Notes under the pieces: generated by a model | Database searches by the model: none | Seen by the model: only the letters and a program-made list of their open reading frames with translations | Told to the model about the DNA's origin: nothing | Made by a program: the position numbers and the translations under genes | From: JAPUME01 sp027294185 | GTDB taxonomy: Bacteria > Acidobacteriota > Terriglobia > UBA7540 > JAPUME01 | Assembly: GCA_963555835.3 (NCBI GenBank) | Contig: CAUVWZ020000002.1 | Location: 1,178,001-1,242,000 of the forward strand | DNA: 64,000 nt | Reading direction: 5' to 3' | Shown: positions 54,775-63,253 of the stretch, piece by piece | Layout of the letters: each line of letters opens with the position of its first letter | How positions within the stretch are numbered: position 1 is the first letter of the stretch

Positions 54775-55167
54775 ATGCCTCAGTTATCGGGCCTCCTTGA
54801 GACCTCGCTGTACGTGGAGGACCTGGAACGCTCCAGCCGTTTCTACCGGACGCTGTTCGGGTTTGAATCGCTGTTTGCCAACACACGGCTCCATGCGCTG
54901 AGCCTCGGGGGCCGTCAGGTGCTCCTGCTCTTCAAGAAGCGCGGCTCCCTTGAGCTCTCAACACCCCACGACGGGGACGGGAACCTCCACGTGGCCTTCG
55001 CCATCCCCGCCTCGGAGTTGGAAGGCTGGCGCAGGGTGCTGGAGGAGAAAAAGATTCCCATCGAAGAAGAGACGCGCTGGGAGCGGGGCGGACGCAGCTT
55101 CTACTTTCGCGACCCGGACGGCCATCTGGTCGAGCTGGTCACCCCCGGGTGCTGGGCGGTTTACTGA
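54775..55167 (+). CDS. VOC-family (glyoxalase-like) protein
   Basis: 130 residues. One VOC module: LETSLYVEDLERSSRFYRTLFGFE at the N-terminus, HVAFAI with a metal His, and FYFRDPDGHLVELVTPG with the metal Glu at the end. Such proteins are glyoxalases, dioxygenases or antibiotic-binding proteins; which one cannot be told. AAAGGAGAAG upstream is a strong ribosome site. It is the last gene of the iolB-proximal operon. Confidence 0.85.
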   Translation: MPQLSGLLETSLYVEDLERSSRFYRTLFGFESLFANTRLHALSLGGRQVLLLFKKRGSLELSTPHDGDGNLHVAFAIPASELEGWRRVLEEKKIPIEEETRWERGGRSFYFRDPDGHLVELVTPGCWAVY

Positions 55168-55222
55168 CTGCTCATGATTTTTGGCGGATGAGGGCCGCAT
55201 CTTATGACTTATCCTTGGCGCA

Positions 55223-55279
55223 GGTGGCGCATCTATTCAAGGTGAAGGGGCCGGCTGGCCGGGATGTGTGCGGTCAAGC
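55223..55279 (+). repeat. palindromic dispersed repeat, copy 1
   Basis: The arms GGTGGCGCAT (55223-55232) and GGGATGTGTGCGGTCAAGC (55261-55279) flank a less conserved middle. The second arm occurs at 57501-57547, and inverted in the copies at 56210-56255 and 63419-63461. The middle of this copy is diverged. Confidence 0.6.
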
Positions 55280-55351
55280 AACACTAAGGAATATGATCGA
55301 TCGTCAGAAGAGAACCATCCTCCAGGTAATAGAACCTCAAAGCGAAGCAGG

Positions 55352-55457
55352 GGTAGCGCGGAACCTGTCCCGGTATGCCGGGACCCGTTCTTCTGGTTCC
55401 GCGTTTCTCGTTCGGCACCCCAAACCCGCAGAACCGCACTGCGGGTTCTGCGCTACC
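55352..55457. mobile_element. 106-bp MITE-like inverted-repeat element
   Basis: GGTAGCGCGGAACC (55352-55365) and GGTTCTGCGCTACC (55444-55457) are terminal inverted repeats with 13 of 14 matches. Two internal hairpins, GTCCCGGTATGCCGGGAC and AACCCGCAGAACCGCACTGCGGGTT (overlapping it partly), complete the structure. It has no ORF. The 394 bases between the VOC and FMN reductase genes hold only this element and copy 1 of the palindromic repeat. Confidence 0.55.
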
Positions 55458-55561
55458 GACACTCTCCCCACCCTTCCCCCCCCACTTCGCTTTCCTGGAG
55501 AAAGCTTCGAGCGGCAGGTCGGAAACGATGGGGCACTTGAGGCCCTAAGAAGGAGAACATC

Positions 55562-56194
55562 ATGAATGCAAAAGCACAAAGCAAGATCAGCGTCGTCGGC
55601 ATCTGCGGCAGCCTGCGCGGGGCCAGCCACACTCGCATGGCGCTCCGCGTTGCTCTTGAGGGAGCAAAGGAAGTCGGCGCGCAAACAAAGTTAATCGACC
55701 TGCGCGATTACGGACTCAACTTCTGCGACGGCAAGGAGGACGAAAGCGGCTACCCGCCGGGTGTCGGGAAGCTCCGCGAAGAGGTACGCGCCGCCGAGGG
55801 CATCATCCTCGCCACGCCCGAGTACCACGGCGGGTTCAGCGGCGTGCTGAAGAACGCTCTCGACCTGATGGGATTCGACGAGTTCGAGGGGAAGATGGTG
55901 GGGCTGGTCGGAGTCTCGGGCGGGCGCATGGGCGCGGTGGACGCTCTGAACACGCTGCGGAACATCGGCCGCACGCTTCACGCCTGGGTCGTACCCGAGC
56001 AGGCCGGAATCCCCGAGGCGTGGAATGCGTTCGATGAGGCGGGAAAAATGAAAAATCCCAAGCTGGGGGAGCGCGTTAAGGACGTGGGCCGCCAGGTGGC
56101 TCGCTATGCTTACCTGCATACATCCGAGAAGGCCAAGGAGTTTATGAAGTTATGGGAAGGCGCGCCGGTGAATCCGGGCGGGGGGAAGGAATAA
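55562..56194 (+). CDS. NAD(P)H-dependent FMN reductase
   Basis: 210 residues of flavodoxin-like fold. GICGSLRGASHTRMAL holds the FMN phosphate loop, and PEYHGGFSGVLKNALDL contacts the isoalloxazine ring. This is the SsuE/ChrR-like NADPH:FMN or quinone/chromate reductase group, about the normal length plus a C-terminal extension (YLHTSEKAKEFMKLWEG). AAGGAGAACATC precedes the ATG. It has its own upstream region containing two repeats, so it is probably not part of the VOC operon. Confidence 0.9.
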   Translation: MNAKAQSKISVVGICGSLRGASHTRMALRVALEGAKEVGAQTKLIDLRDYGLNFCDGKEDESGYPPGVGKLREEVRAAEGIILATPEYHGGFSGVLKNALDLMGFDEFEGKMVGLVGVSGGRMGAVDALNTLRNIGRTLHAWVVPEQAGIPEAWNAFDEAGKMKNPKLGERVKDVGRQVARYAYLHTSEKAKEFMKLWEGAPVNPGGGKE

Positions 56195-56209
56195 ACTATT
56201 GTGGGCCGC

Positions 56210-56255
56210 TGCGGAAACCCGCACACCCCGGCGCGCCGGGGTATGCGCCACCCGC
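56210..56255 (-). repeat. palindromic dispersed repeat, copy 2
   Basis: Inverted relative to the copy at 57501-57547: CCCCGGCGCGCCGGGG forms the central hairpin, followed by TATGCGCCACCCGCG. It lies about 60 bp beyond the 3' end of the AT-rich membrane gene at 56315-57487, and with copy 3 brackets that gene. Confidence 0.6.
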
Positions 56256-56314
56256 GATAGCATCGATCTCGTGAATAATGGCTTGTTGTGTCCCTCTCTT
56301 GCATCTTGGCCCAC

Positions 56315-57487
56315 TCAATCCACCGTATCGTTCAAGGTGATAGTTAACGTGTAATCACCCGATTCTGTCGCAGGTGGCACCCATTCCGGTTCCCAGAGTT
56401 TTCCATTTAACCGTATTGTCAATTCGGAGGGCCAATAGGGAGAAAGAAGTAGCATCCGGATAGAGGAGTTTGCGTCGATGTGCTTCTCTTGATCTTTACT
56501 AAGAAAAAAGGAATCTTCGTTAACGTCGTCTATGGTCGTAATTAAAGAGATGTTCTTTACAGCATTTATGTCGATGTGAATTGCCCACTTGTTTCTGTGT
56601 GCCTCCCGTCTTGCTGCTTCTTGCTTCTGACGGGCAATCCTCTTAGCCTCTTGTTCTTTGCCCCATCCGCACGCCCCCGCCAATTCCTCCAAGTGTTGAT
56701 TCAACCCTCGAACATCAAAGCTGACTATCTTAGGACTGGAATTGGGCGGCGTGTACTCGAAGAGGAACCTTTCAACAAGTTGAAGCTCTTTGGCAATTGA
56801 TATGGGTGAGGGTGAGAATAGGGCGCTCCTATCGGTTGACGCTGACCAAACTTGGCGAACAGGTGGTCTGGTCCCGAACCGTACTCGGACTTGGTTATCA
56901 TCAATGTGTCCGCCTATGTTTCTTAATGTGACATACGCAGAAGTCGTGTTTTTCTTGCACCGAATCATCAGTACTGGAGTGAACCGCGCCCCTTCTACAA
57001 CAATTTTTTCTTCAGCCTTTAGGGAGAGCGCTACAGTTTTTGAATCATCCATGACAGACGTATATTCATCTAAACTCCATCCCTGGATCGGCTTTTCCCC
57101 TTCACCAGATCCTATTATTTTTCCGTTTTCGTCATTGGATAGACCCGTGGATTCAGCCGACGATTGAATGTCTTGCTTATTTTGCATCCGTTCGCTAGTG
57201 GCAAAGACCACTAAGCCGATTGCCACGAACCCCAAGACTGATAGCATGATATACAGCCCTATATTTTCCTTCTTTACGACGAGCTCGACTAGAGCACTTA
57301 CTGGGGCCATGACACCCGTCACCGCCGTAAGAATCATCAACGAAACAAAAAAGAATGCGGTTCCTTCCAGTGCACTCATATCTCCTGAGAAAGCAGATCC
57401 CATTCCCATAATCATGTAGAGAATAAACTCAGCAACTAAGGCGAGAATTGCTAAGAAAAAAATGATAATTGATGTTGCTAGTTTCAT
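56315..57487 (-). CDS. AT-rich orphan membrane protein
   Basis: 390 residues from ATG 57487, with GGAGGA upstream; an in-frame extension to 57517 runs into the repeat and was not used. Two or three helix segments occupy residues 1-90 (SIIIFFLAILALVAEFILYM; FVSLMILTAVTGVMAPVSALVELVV; YIMLSVLGFVAIGLVVFA). The remainder is soluble, with a beta sandwich and a charged helix (KEQEAKRIARQKQEAARREAHRNK). No family is recognised. The gene is much richer in A+T (roughly 40-45% GC) than its neighbours and is bracketed by inverted palindromic repeats, so it was probably acquired. Confidence 0.7.
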   Translation of the reverse strand: MKLATSIIIFFLAILALVAEFILYMIMGMGSAFSGDMSALEGTAFFFVSLMILTAVTGVMAPVSALVELVVKKENIGLYIMLSVLGFVAIGLVVFATSERMQNKQDIQSSAESTGLSNDENGKIIGSGEGEKPIQGWSLDEYTSVMDDSKTVALSLKAEEKIVVEGARFTPVLMIRCKKNTTSAYVTLRNIGGHIDDNQVRVRFGTRPPVRQVWSASTDRSALFSPSPISIAKELQLVERFLFEYTPPNSSPKIVSFDVRGLNQHLEELAGACGWGKEQEAKRIARQKQEAARREAHRNKWAIHIDINAVKNISLITTIDDVNEDSFFLSKDQEKHIDANSSIRMLLLSPYWPSELTIRLNGKLWEPEWVPPATESGDYTLTITLNDTVD

Positions 57488-57500
57488 GGCTTCCTCCTTC

Positions 57501-57547
57501 GCGGGTGGCGCATACATCCCAGCTGGCCGGGATGTTTGCGGTCAAGC
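57501..57547 (+). repeat. palindromic dispersed repeat, copy 3
   Basis: GCGGGTGGCGCATACATCCC, AGCTGGCC, GGGATGTTTGCGGTCAAGC: a 47-bp hairpin-forming repeat directly before the ribosome site of the orphan gene. It is the inverted partner of copy 2. Confidence 0.6.
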
Positions 57548-57555
57548 GAGGCCAC

Positions 57556-58527
57556 TCAAAACCAAAATCGCCACACGGTATTCACCAGCGCGTGCGTCAG
57601 CGCGGCGGCGGACAGGCGCTTGCGGGTGCGAAAGGCATTCCCATAGAAAACGCCTGCAAGGGTCGCCATGAGCATGTATTTCCAGTTCGGCGCCGGCGAG
57701 TGGTGGAAGTGCGACAGGCCGAATATCACTGAGGCCACCAGCAGCGCATGCGTGCCCTTGCGAAAGGTCTTCGCCAGCAGGTTTTGCAGCACGCCGCGAA
57801 ACAGGAATTCCTCGGGTATGGCGATCGTCAAATAGATCACAAAGAAGCTGGTGATCAGGTCGAGCGCGCTGCCGCGGCCCGCGTGCAGATCGATAAAGCC
57901 AAGCGCCATCCCGAGCGGGATTGCGATCATCCCGAAGACGGCAAAGTTCACCAGGCCGTCCGCCCAATCCCCCCGCCGCCAGCCGAGCCGGTAGCCCACA
58001 TCTTCGAGCTCGCGCACCACCATGAAGGCGTACGCGCCCACCGGCAGCGCGAACAGCGCCCAGAAGAAGCCTAGCTCCACCGGCCAGGTCCATATACCCC
58101 CAAACCATCCGGCGGGCACCGGCGCCGCTACGGCCAGCATGGCCACCGCATCCGGCCAGGTGATGCGGGGCGGGTAGGGTTCCCTTCGACCCACAAGCAG
58201 GATCGCACTCGGGGCAACGGCGTAGAGGGCCAGCCGCCCCAGCGCGTCCCAACCGAAGGTCTCGGTGGTCACGGCATAAATCAGGTAGGGCGCAAGCAGC
58301 GTCAAGGGAAGGGCCAGCGAACGGAGCGTCGAATGGCGCACCCAGCGGCGCAACGCCGCCACGATACTGTGCTGGATAAATGCGACGCAGGCGGTCAGGA
58401 GCAGCGCGAGCGAGACCAGCAACCCGGCCTTCCGTGCCACCTCGCCCGGCCAGAAGGCTACCATCAGCAGGGCACAAACTCCGGCGGCGATCAGAAGTCC
58501 CACGAGGTAAAGAAATGCGCGTTTCAT
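57556..58527 (-). CDS. CPBP-family intramembrane metalloprotease
   Basis: 323 residues with about eight helices. EE at 239-240 with Arg244 (PEEFLFRG), His273 in SHFHHSP and His312/Asn316 in THALVN match the CAAX-protease/bacteriocin-processing (CPBP) site. Such enzymes cut membrane substrates or bacteriocin leaders. Start ATG 58527 overlaps the stop of the upstream lipoprotein gene, making it the last of four genes in an operon with two M16 peptidases. The target is unknown. Confidence 0.88.
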   Translation of the reverse strand: MKRAFLYLVGLLIAAGVCALLMVAFWPGEVARKAGLLVSLALLLTACVAFIQHSIVAALRRWVRHSTLRSLALPLTLLAPYLIYAVTTETFGWDALGRLALYAVAPSAILLVGRREPYPPRITWPDAVAMLAVAAPVPAGWFGGIWTWPVELGFFWALFALPVGAYAFMVVRELEDVGYRLGWRRGDWADGLVNFAVFGMIAIPLGMALGFIDLHAGRGSALDLITSFFVIYLTIAIPEEFLFRGVLQNLLAKTFRKGTHALLVASVIFGLSHFHHSPAPNWKYMLMATLAGVFYGNAFRTRKRLSAAALTHALVNTVWRFWF

Positions 58528-58994
58528 TCGGCCTCTTCCGCGCCCGAAGGCGGTTCATATTGGGTCACGACGACAACGCCTTTCTCGAGGCGCGCAATCA
58601 GGATCGGCTCCTGCTGATACTGAAATTCTACCGCAACCTCCGAGGATTCCCGCAAGGTCAGCAACTCGTCCAGGAATCCGCTCGCCAGCCGCCGGGCACG
58701 CTGGGGGTCGGAGCCCAGGGATTGCATGAGGTGCGAGTTTACGGCCAGCACCATGCGCCCCGTTTCAAGATTGACCCTGACCGCCGTCACGCCATAACTC
58801 GCTCCCCGGGCCAGCATACGCGATTGGAATTGAGCCTGCGTCTCGGCGAGTTCAGATTCCTGGCCGGTATCCGTGGAATTGGAATCGGGCGAGCAGGAAA
58901 CAGCAGCGATAAGGAACGCTGCGAGGAGGGTCGCGAGCCAGCCTACCCATGGGAATCGAGGAATCTTCAATGACATCAACGGTCGGGTCCTCAT
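58524..58994 (-). CDS. small lipoprotein
   Basis: 156 residues. WLATLLAAFLIAAVSCSP is a lipoprotein signal with the lipobox Cys (about residue 34). The rest is acidic, with a region VTAVRVNLETGRMVLAVNSHLMQSLGSDPQRARRLASGFLDELL that resembles no family I can name. It overlaps both operon neighbours by four bases. As an exported anchor it may be a substrate or partner of the M16 or CPBP proteases. Confidence 0.65.
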   Translation of the reverse strand: MRTRPLMSLKIPRFPWVGWLATLLAAFLIAAVSCSPDSNSTDTGQESELAETQAQFQSRMLARGASYGVTAVRVNLETGRMVLAVNSHLMQSLGSDPQRARRLASGFLDELLTLRESSEVAVEFQYQQEPILIARLEKGVVVVTQYEPPSGAEEAE

Positions 58995-60496
58995 TGCTCT
59001 TCGACCCGCCTGCTCTCGCTGCGCAGGGTCGGGGATTCGAGGTCCAAATCTTCGACGCTCATGATTTCCACCTGCCCGTATTGGTCCAACCCATCGCGGA
59101 AGGCCGCGGCATCGCCGACCAGCACGATCAGGCTCTGCTCGGGGTGCAGCCAGCGGCGGGTAGCTTCGAGCAGCTCATCCCGCCCCAGGCGATCCAGGGT
59201 CTCAGAGAACCCGTTCCAGTAGTCGGGCGGGAGGTCGTAGAGGACCAGCTCGAGCAGCTCGCCGGAAACGCTCTCGGCCGATTCGAATCGCAGAATCATG
59301 TTGCCTTTGCGGTAGGAGCGCGCCAGCTCGATCTCAGATCGAGAGACCCTTCGGGTCGCCATGCGCTTCATCTCCGCCAGGATGATTCGGAGCGTCTTGA
59401 GTGTCCCCGCAGTCCGCGTGGCGGTTTCGATGCGCCATGCGCCCGCTGTGCGGCGAACGTCGAGCCGGCCTGCCACGCCATAAACCAATCCTTCCCTGGT
59501 GCGTAGCGCTTCAAACAGGCGGTCGGGGGCGGTGCCTGCCAAAATCTCGTTGCTCATCTCCAGCGCGGCATAGTCCGGGCTGGCACGATGAGGGGCGAGA
59601 TTCCCTACTCGGATTTCCGTCTGAACCGCGTCCGGCAAATCGACAACGATGATTCTGCGACCCGATGGCGGCGTTTGCCCGGAAGCCATCTCCGTTGATT
59701 CTCCCGACTTTCCCGCTTCCTGTTCCCTATTCCCCTTTCGCTTCCATGAACCGAAGTATTTCTCTGCAAGCCTGCGCCCATGCCCGGGCTGAAAATCTCC
59801 CACCAGAACCAGGATCGCATTGGACGGACGATAGTGACGCCGGTGGAAGCGCCGCAACTCTTCCCCGGTTATTCGAGGGACCGTGTCCCGCGTACCATCG
59901 AGCGGATGCCCGTAAGGGCCGGTGCGAAACAACGCCCGGTTGAAAACCACATCAGCCAGGTAGGATGGGTCCTGGGAGGCGATCTGCAGGGCCGAAATCG
60001 TCCGCTGGCGTTGGAGCGCAACCTCCTCGGGCCGGAAGGCCGGGTTCAAGACGAGATCGGCCAAAAGCTCGGAGGCCTGCTCGATATGGTCGGAGAGGAC
60101 CGTTATCCCGACCAGTGAATCATCCCAATCGGCTTCCTTTTGAATGGACCCCCCCAGCCGGTCGAGCAGTTCGGCAATCTCGCGGGCCTGACGGCTCTCC
60201 GTTCCCTGGTCCATGAGGAGTGTCACCATCTGCGCGGTCCCTCCGAGGCCTGCGGGGTCATCCACCGCCCCGGCGCGGACAGCGAGCGCGACGGTCACCA
60301 GAGGAATGGAATGTCGCTCGACGAGGAGCAACTTCATTCCATTCGGCAATACCTCGACTGCGGCAACAGGAAACTCGACCGAGAGGGGCGGGTCGGGCGG
60401 AGGCGGATTCTCTCTTCCCAGTGCCTGAAACGCGCACACCAACCCGACGGCCACCCAGACAAAAAAACTCAAAGATCTGATTCGTCCTCTTCTCAT
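58991..60496 (-). CDS. M16 peptidase-like protein, no zinc site
   Basis: 501 residues with a signal peptide (about 8-28). The M16 fold is recognisable (LPNGMKLLLVERHSIPLVTVALAVRAGAVDDPAGLGGTAQ), but where active members have HxxEH the sequence reads GTAQM (86-90), so the zinc motif is missing. It keeps the C-terminal half features VGDFQPGHG and ALRTREGLVYGVAGRL. It is the inactive partner in an M16 pair (as in mitochondrial processing peptidase alpha), and its gene overlaps that of the active subunit. Confidence 0.9.
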   Translation of the reverse strand: MRRGRIRSLSFFVWVAVGLVCAFQALGRENPPPPDPPLSVEFPVAAVEVLPNGMKLLLVERHSIPLVTVALAVRAGAVDDPAGLGGTAQMVTLLMDQGTESRQAREIAELLDRLGGSIQKEADWDDSLVGITVLSDHIEQASELLADLVLNPAFRPEEVALQRQRTISALQIASQDPSYLADVVFNRALFRTGPYGHPLDGTRDTVPRITGEELRRFHRRHYRPSNAILVLVGDFQPGHGRRLAEKYFGSWKRKGNREQEAGKSGESTEMASGQTPPSGRRIIVVDLPDAVQTEIRVGNLAPHRASPDYAALEMSNEILAGTAPDRLFEALRTREGLVYGVAGRLDVRRTAGAWRIETATRTAGTLKTLRIILAEMKRMATRRVSRSEIELARSYRKGNMILRFESAESVSGELLELVLYDLPPDYWNGFSETLDRLGRDELLEATRRWLHPEQSLIVLVGDAAAFRDGLDQYGQVEIMSVEDLDLESPTLRSESRRVEEQ

Positions 60497-61917
60497 TGTG
60501 CCGGTGGTTCCTCCGACAGTTTTTCTGTCCGGCCTTCTCCCGGAGTGGAGAACGGGTCAGAAGCCTCTCTTTCCTCGGCGTCGGGTTGGACTTCGATCAA
60601 GGTAAGGTTTTCAGATACAAGATACTTTCTTGCCACCCGCAGGACCTCTTCCGGGGAGACAGCCAGGAATTTCTCCACCTCCCGGTTGATGGAGCCGGTA
60701 TCTTTCAAAATCACGGTAGCGTAGCCGAGCAGGTCGGCCAGGGACCTGGTGTTGCGGCGCTCAAGTGCCAGGTCCCGCAGCATCCGGTTTTGCGCGCCGG
60801 CTAGCTCTTCGCTGCTCAGAGGTTCCTGCTTCAGCCGCTCCAGCTCGGCTCGGAACTCCTGTTCGCCTTCGGCCAGGGTGACCCCTTCGTGCAAAATCGC
60901 ATAAAGTACGAACAGATTCGGATGTTCGGTGAAGTTCGCGACGCTATCCACCTCCAGCGCGATTCGCTTCCCCACCACCAGACGACGAACCAGCCGCGAA
61001 CTCTCGCCATCGGAGAGAATCTTGGATAAAAGCTTCAAGGCGTAGGAATCCGCCGAACCGTCGGCGGGCATGTGGTATCCGTAAACCAGCGCGGGCAGCG
61101 CCACATCCTTTTTGAAACGGAGAAAACGGCCTCGAGTCTGCTCCGGCTCTTCGGGAATCGGTTTTGCGGACAGGTGCTTGCCGGGAGGGATGGGCGAGAA
61201 ATAGTCCTCAATCCAACCTCGCGTCTGCTCTGGGTTGAAATCACCGACAATCACCAGGGTGGCATTGTTCGGAACAAATTGCGTCCTGTAAAACTCGCGG
61301 ACTTCATCCAACCGGGACCTTGCAAGGTCTTCCATCGACCCGATGGGCACACGGCGATAAGGGTGCACCGTGAATGCCTTTTCGTAGAGAGTCTCGACGA
61401 GGGTGCCGTAGGGGACATTGTCGAAACGGAGACGGCGCTCCTCCTTGACCACTTCAATTTCGCGGCGCAAGTCCGCCTGTGTAATTTCAAGGTTCCTCAT
61501 GCGGTCGGCTTCCAGCCACAGGGCCACGCGCAGAAAGTTGCTGGGAATCGTCTCCCAAACGACCGTGGCATCTTCGGTCGTATAGGCGTTGGTAATGCCG
61601 CCGGAACGGACAATCTGGTGGGAGAACTGTCCCCGTCTCTGGTTACGGGTGGCCGAGAACATCAAATGCTCGAACAGGTGCGCAAACCCCCTTCTTCCTT
61701 CGTCCTCGTTTTTCGACCCGACGTGATACCAGACCTCGACCGTGACCAGGGGAGACAGATGGTTTTCCAGCAGAACCACACGGAGTCCGTTCGCAAGTTT
61801 GTAGTCTTCAAAAGGGAGTCGGGGCAGCCCGGCGGCGGAGGCAGCCGGGGCCCATGCCAGGAAGACCAGACAGGCTAGTACGAATTGACGAATCAGGTGT
61901 TTTGGCCGACTACTCAT
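60493..61917 (-). CDS. M16 zinc peptidase, active
   Basis: 474 residues with a signal peptide (about 10-29, ending ASA). HLFEH at 80-84 supplies the zinc ligands and catalytic Glu, and DLRREIEVVKEERRLRFDN supplies the third ligand Glu. This is the active member of an M16 pair and probably acts in the periplasm on peptides. It leads a four-gene operon with ATGA overlaps: inactive M16, lipoprotein, CPBP protease. Processing of an exported peptide is a plausible joint role. Confidence 0.92.
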   Translation of the reverse strand: MSSRPKHLIRQFVLACLVFLAWAPAASAAGLPRLPFEDYKLANGLRVVLLENHLSPLVTVEVWYHVGSKNEDEGRRGFAHLFEHLMFSATRNQRRGQFSHQIVRSGGITNAYTTEDATVVWETIPSNFLRVALWLEADRMRNLEITQADLRREIEVVKEERRLRFDNVPYGTLVETLYEKAFTVHPYRRVPIGSMEDLARSRLDEVREFYRTQFVPNNATLVIVGDFNPEQTRGWIEDYFSPIPPGKHLSAKPIPEEPEQTRGRFLRFKKDVALPALVYGYHMPADGSADSYALKLLSKILSDGESSRLVRRLVVGKRIALEVDSVANFTEHPNLFVLYAILHEGVTLAEGEQEFRAELERLKQEPLSSEELAGAQNRMLRDLALERRNTRSLADLLGYATVILKDTGSINREVEKFLAVSPEEVLRVARKYLVSENLTLIEVQPDAEEREASDPFSTPGEGRTEKLSEEPPAQ

Positions 61918-62104
61918 CGAGAATCAGATTCTATTACAGGTTTCGAGGATTGCCACCCCGACAAGCGCAAATACGACCCTGTGCATTTTCGACTTTGCCA
62001 TTCCAGTTCTCTGCTTCAGACGTTGTTGGATTATCCTCCAATTTGCCCTCCCCATGCCAGCCCCGCTTCCTAATTCCGGCCCTGTCGGGCGGCGAGGAAT
62101 AAAA

Positions 62105-62132
62105 TTGTGCACCCGAGGCAAATGCGTATAAT
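62105..62132 (+). promoter_or_regulatory. promoter of the DUF5009/NagX-like gene, leaderless type
   Basis: TTGTGC (62105-62110) and perfect TATAAT (62127-62132) are 16 nt apart. The -10 ends 8 nt before the ATG at 62141, so the transcript would begin at or beside the start codon. No Shine-Dalgarno is present. Confidence 0.5.
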
Positions 62133-62140
62133 CTCGCCCC

Positions 62141-63253
62141 ATGTCCACAACCCCAGACCCGGCCCTCCCCGGCCAGCGCCTTTCCGGGCCGATCAAGGGG
62201 AGAGTTTTCTCCATTGACGCCTTTCGCGGCTTCACCATGGTCTGCCTGATTGCCGGGGGATTTGGTTTTTCTCACCTCACCTCGATTCCGGCGGCCCAGG
62301 CCTTCGCCCAACAATTCACCCACGTCGAATGGGAAGAGATGCGCGCCTGGGACCTGGTGCAACCCTTTTTCATGTTCGTGGTGGGGTTGGCGATGCCGTT
62401 TTCTTTTTCGCGGCGGTGGGATGCGGGGGAAAGCTGGACGACCAGCCTGCGCCACGTTCTACGCCGCTCGGGAATGCTGCTCTTCCTGGCCTCTTTCCAG
62501 GCCACGCTCAATTCCGGAAGGCCGTCTCTGAGCTTCATCAACGTGCTCGCGCAGATTGCCTTCACCTATTTCGTCGCATTTCTGGTGCTGCGAAAGAGCT
62601 GGAAGGTGCAGGCTGGAACGGCCTTAGGGATGCTGGTCGCGCACTGGCTGCTGTTTCAATTCGTCGGCGCGCCGGGCGTTACCGGCCCCTGGATGAGAGA
62701 CGCGAACATCGGCACCTACCTCGATCAAATGATCCTGGGGAAAAACTGGTCCGGAGCCTACGTCACCATCAACTGCGTCTCTTCGGCGGCGAATACCATC
62801 TTCGGCGTGATGGTGGGCAAGCTGATGATGAGCGCGCTGCCCTCGGCGCGGAAAGTTCTGGTTCTGGCCGCGACGGGTGTGGGAGGCATTCTGCTCGGAT
62901 TGGCGCTGAGTCCGGCCATCCCCTTGGTAAAGAGAATCTGGACCCCCTCGTTCACCTTCTACTGCGCAGGCTTCACGCTGCTTGCATTCCTGCTCTTCTA
63001 TTGGGTCTGCGACATCCAATTCATGCGCCGCTGGGCGAAGGTCTTTATCATCGTCGGCGCGAATTCCATCTTCATCTACATGCTCGATCAGATCCTCGGC
63101 GGATGGATGGACCAGAAAGCCCTCGCCTTGACCGGCTGGGCCTTCGCCGACGGAAGCGCCTGGGGTGGGTTCGTGAACGCCTGGGTGGTTCTCCTCTTCA
63201 ACATCTACGTCTGTTATTGGCTCTACCGGCGAAAGATCTTCATCCGCATCTAA
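62141..63253 (+). CDS. DUF5009/NagX-like membrane acyltransferase homologue
   Basis: 370 residues and about ten helices. VFSIDAFRGFTMVCLI is the signature opening of the group containing bacterial NagX and the human lysosomal heparan-alpha-glucosaminide N-acetyltransferase. MRAWDLVQPFFMFVVGLAMPFSF, GANSIFIYMLDQILGGWM and WLYRRKIFIRI are further family blocks. It probably transfers acetyl groups across the membrane to an amino sugar; the substrate is unproven. Leaderless-type start at 62141. Confidence 0.85.
   Translation: MSTTPDPALPGQRLSGPIKGRVFSIDAFRGFTMVCLIAGGFGFSHLTSIPAAQAFAQQFTHVEWEEMRAWDLVQPFFMFVVGLAMPFSFSRRWDAGESWTTSLRHVLRRSGMLLFLASFQATLNSGRPSLSFINVLAQIAFTYFVAFLVLRKSWKVQAGTALGMLVAHWLLFQFVGAPGVTGPWMRDANIGTYLDQMILGKNWSGAYVTINCVSSAANTIFGVMVGKLMMSALPSARKVLVLAATGVGGILLGLALSPAIPLVKRIWTPSFTFYCAGFTLLAFLLFYWVCDIQFMRRWAKVFIIVGANSIFIYMLDQILGGWMDQKALALTGWAFADGSAWGGFVNAWVVLLFNIYVCYWLYRRKIFIRI

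Noticed and set aside
62141..63253. Sigma54 or riboswitch control of the DUF5009-type gene
   Set aside because: No leader exists: the TATAAT is 8 nt from the ATG.
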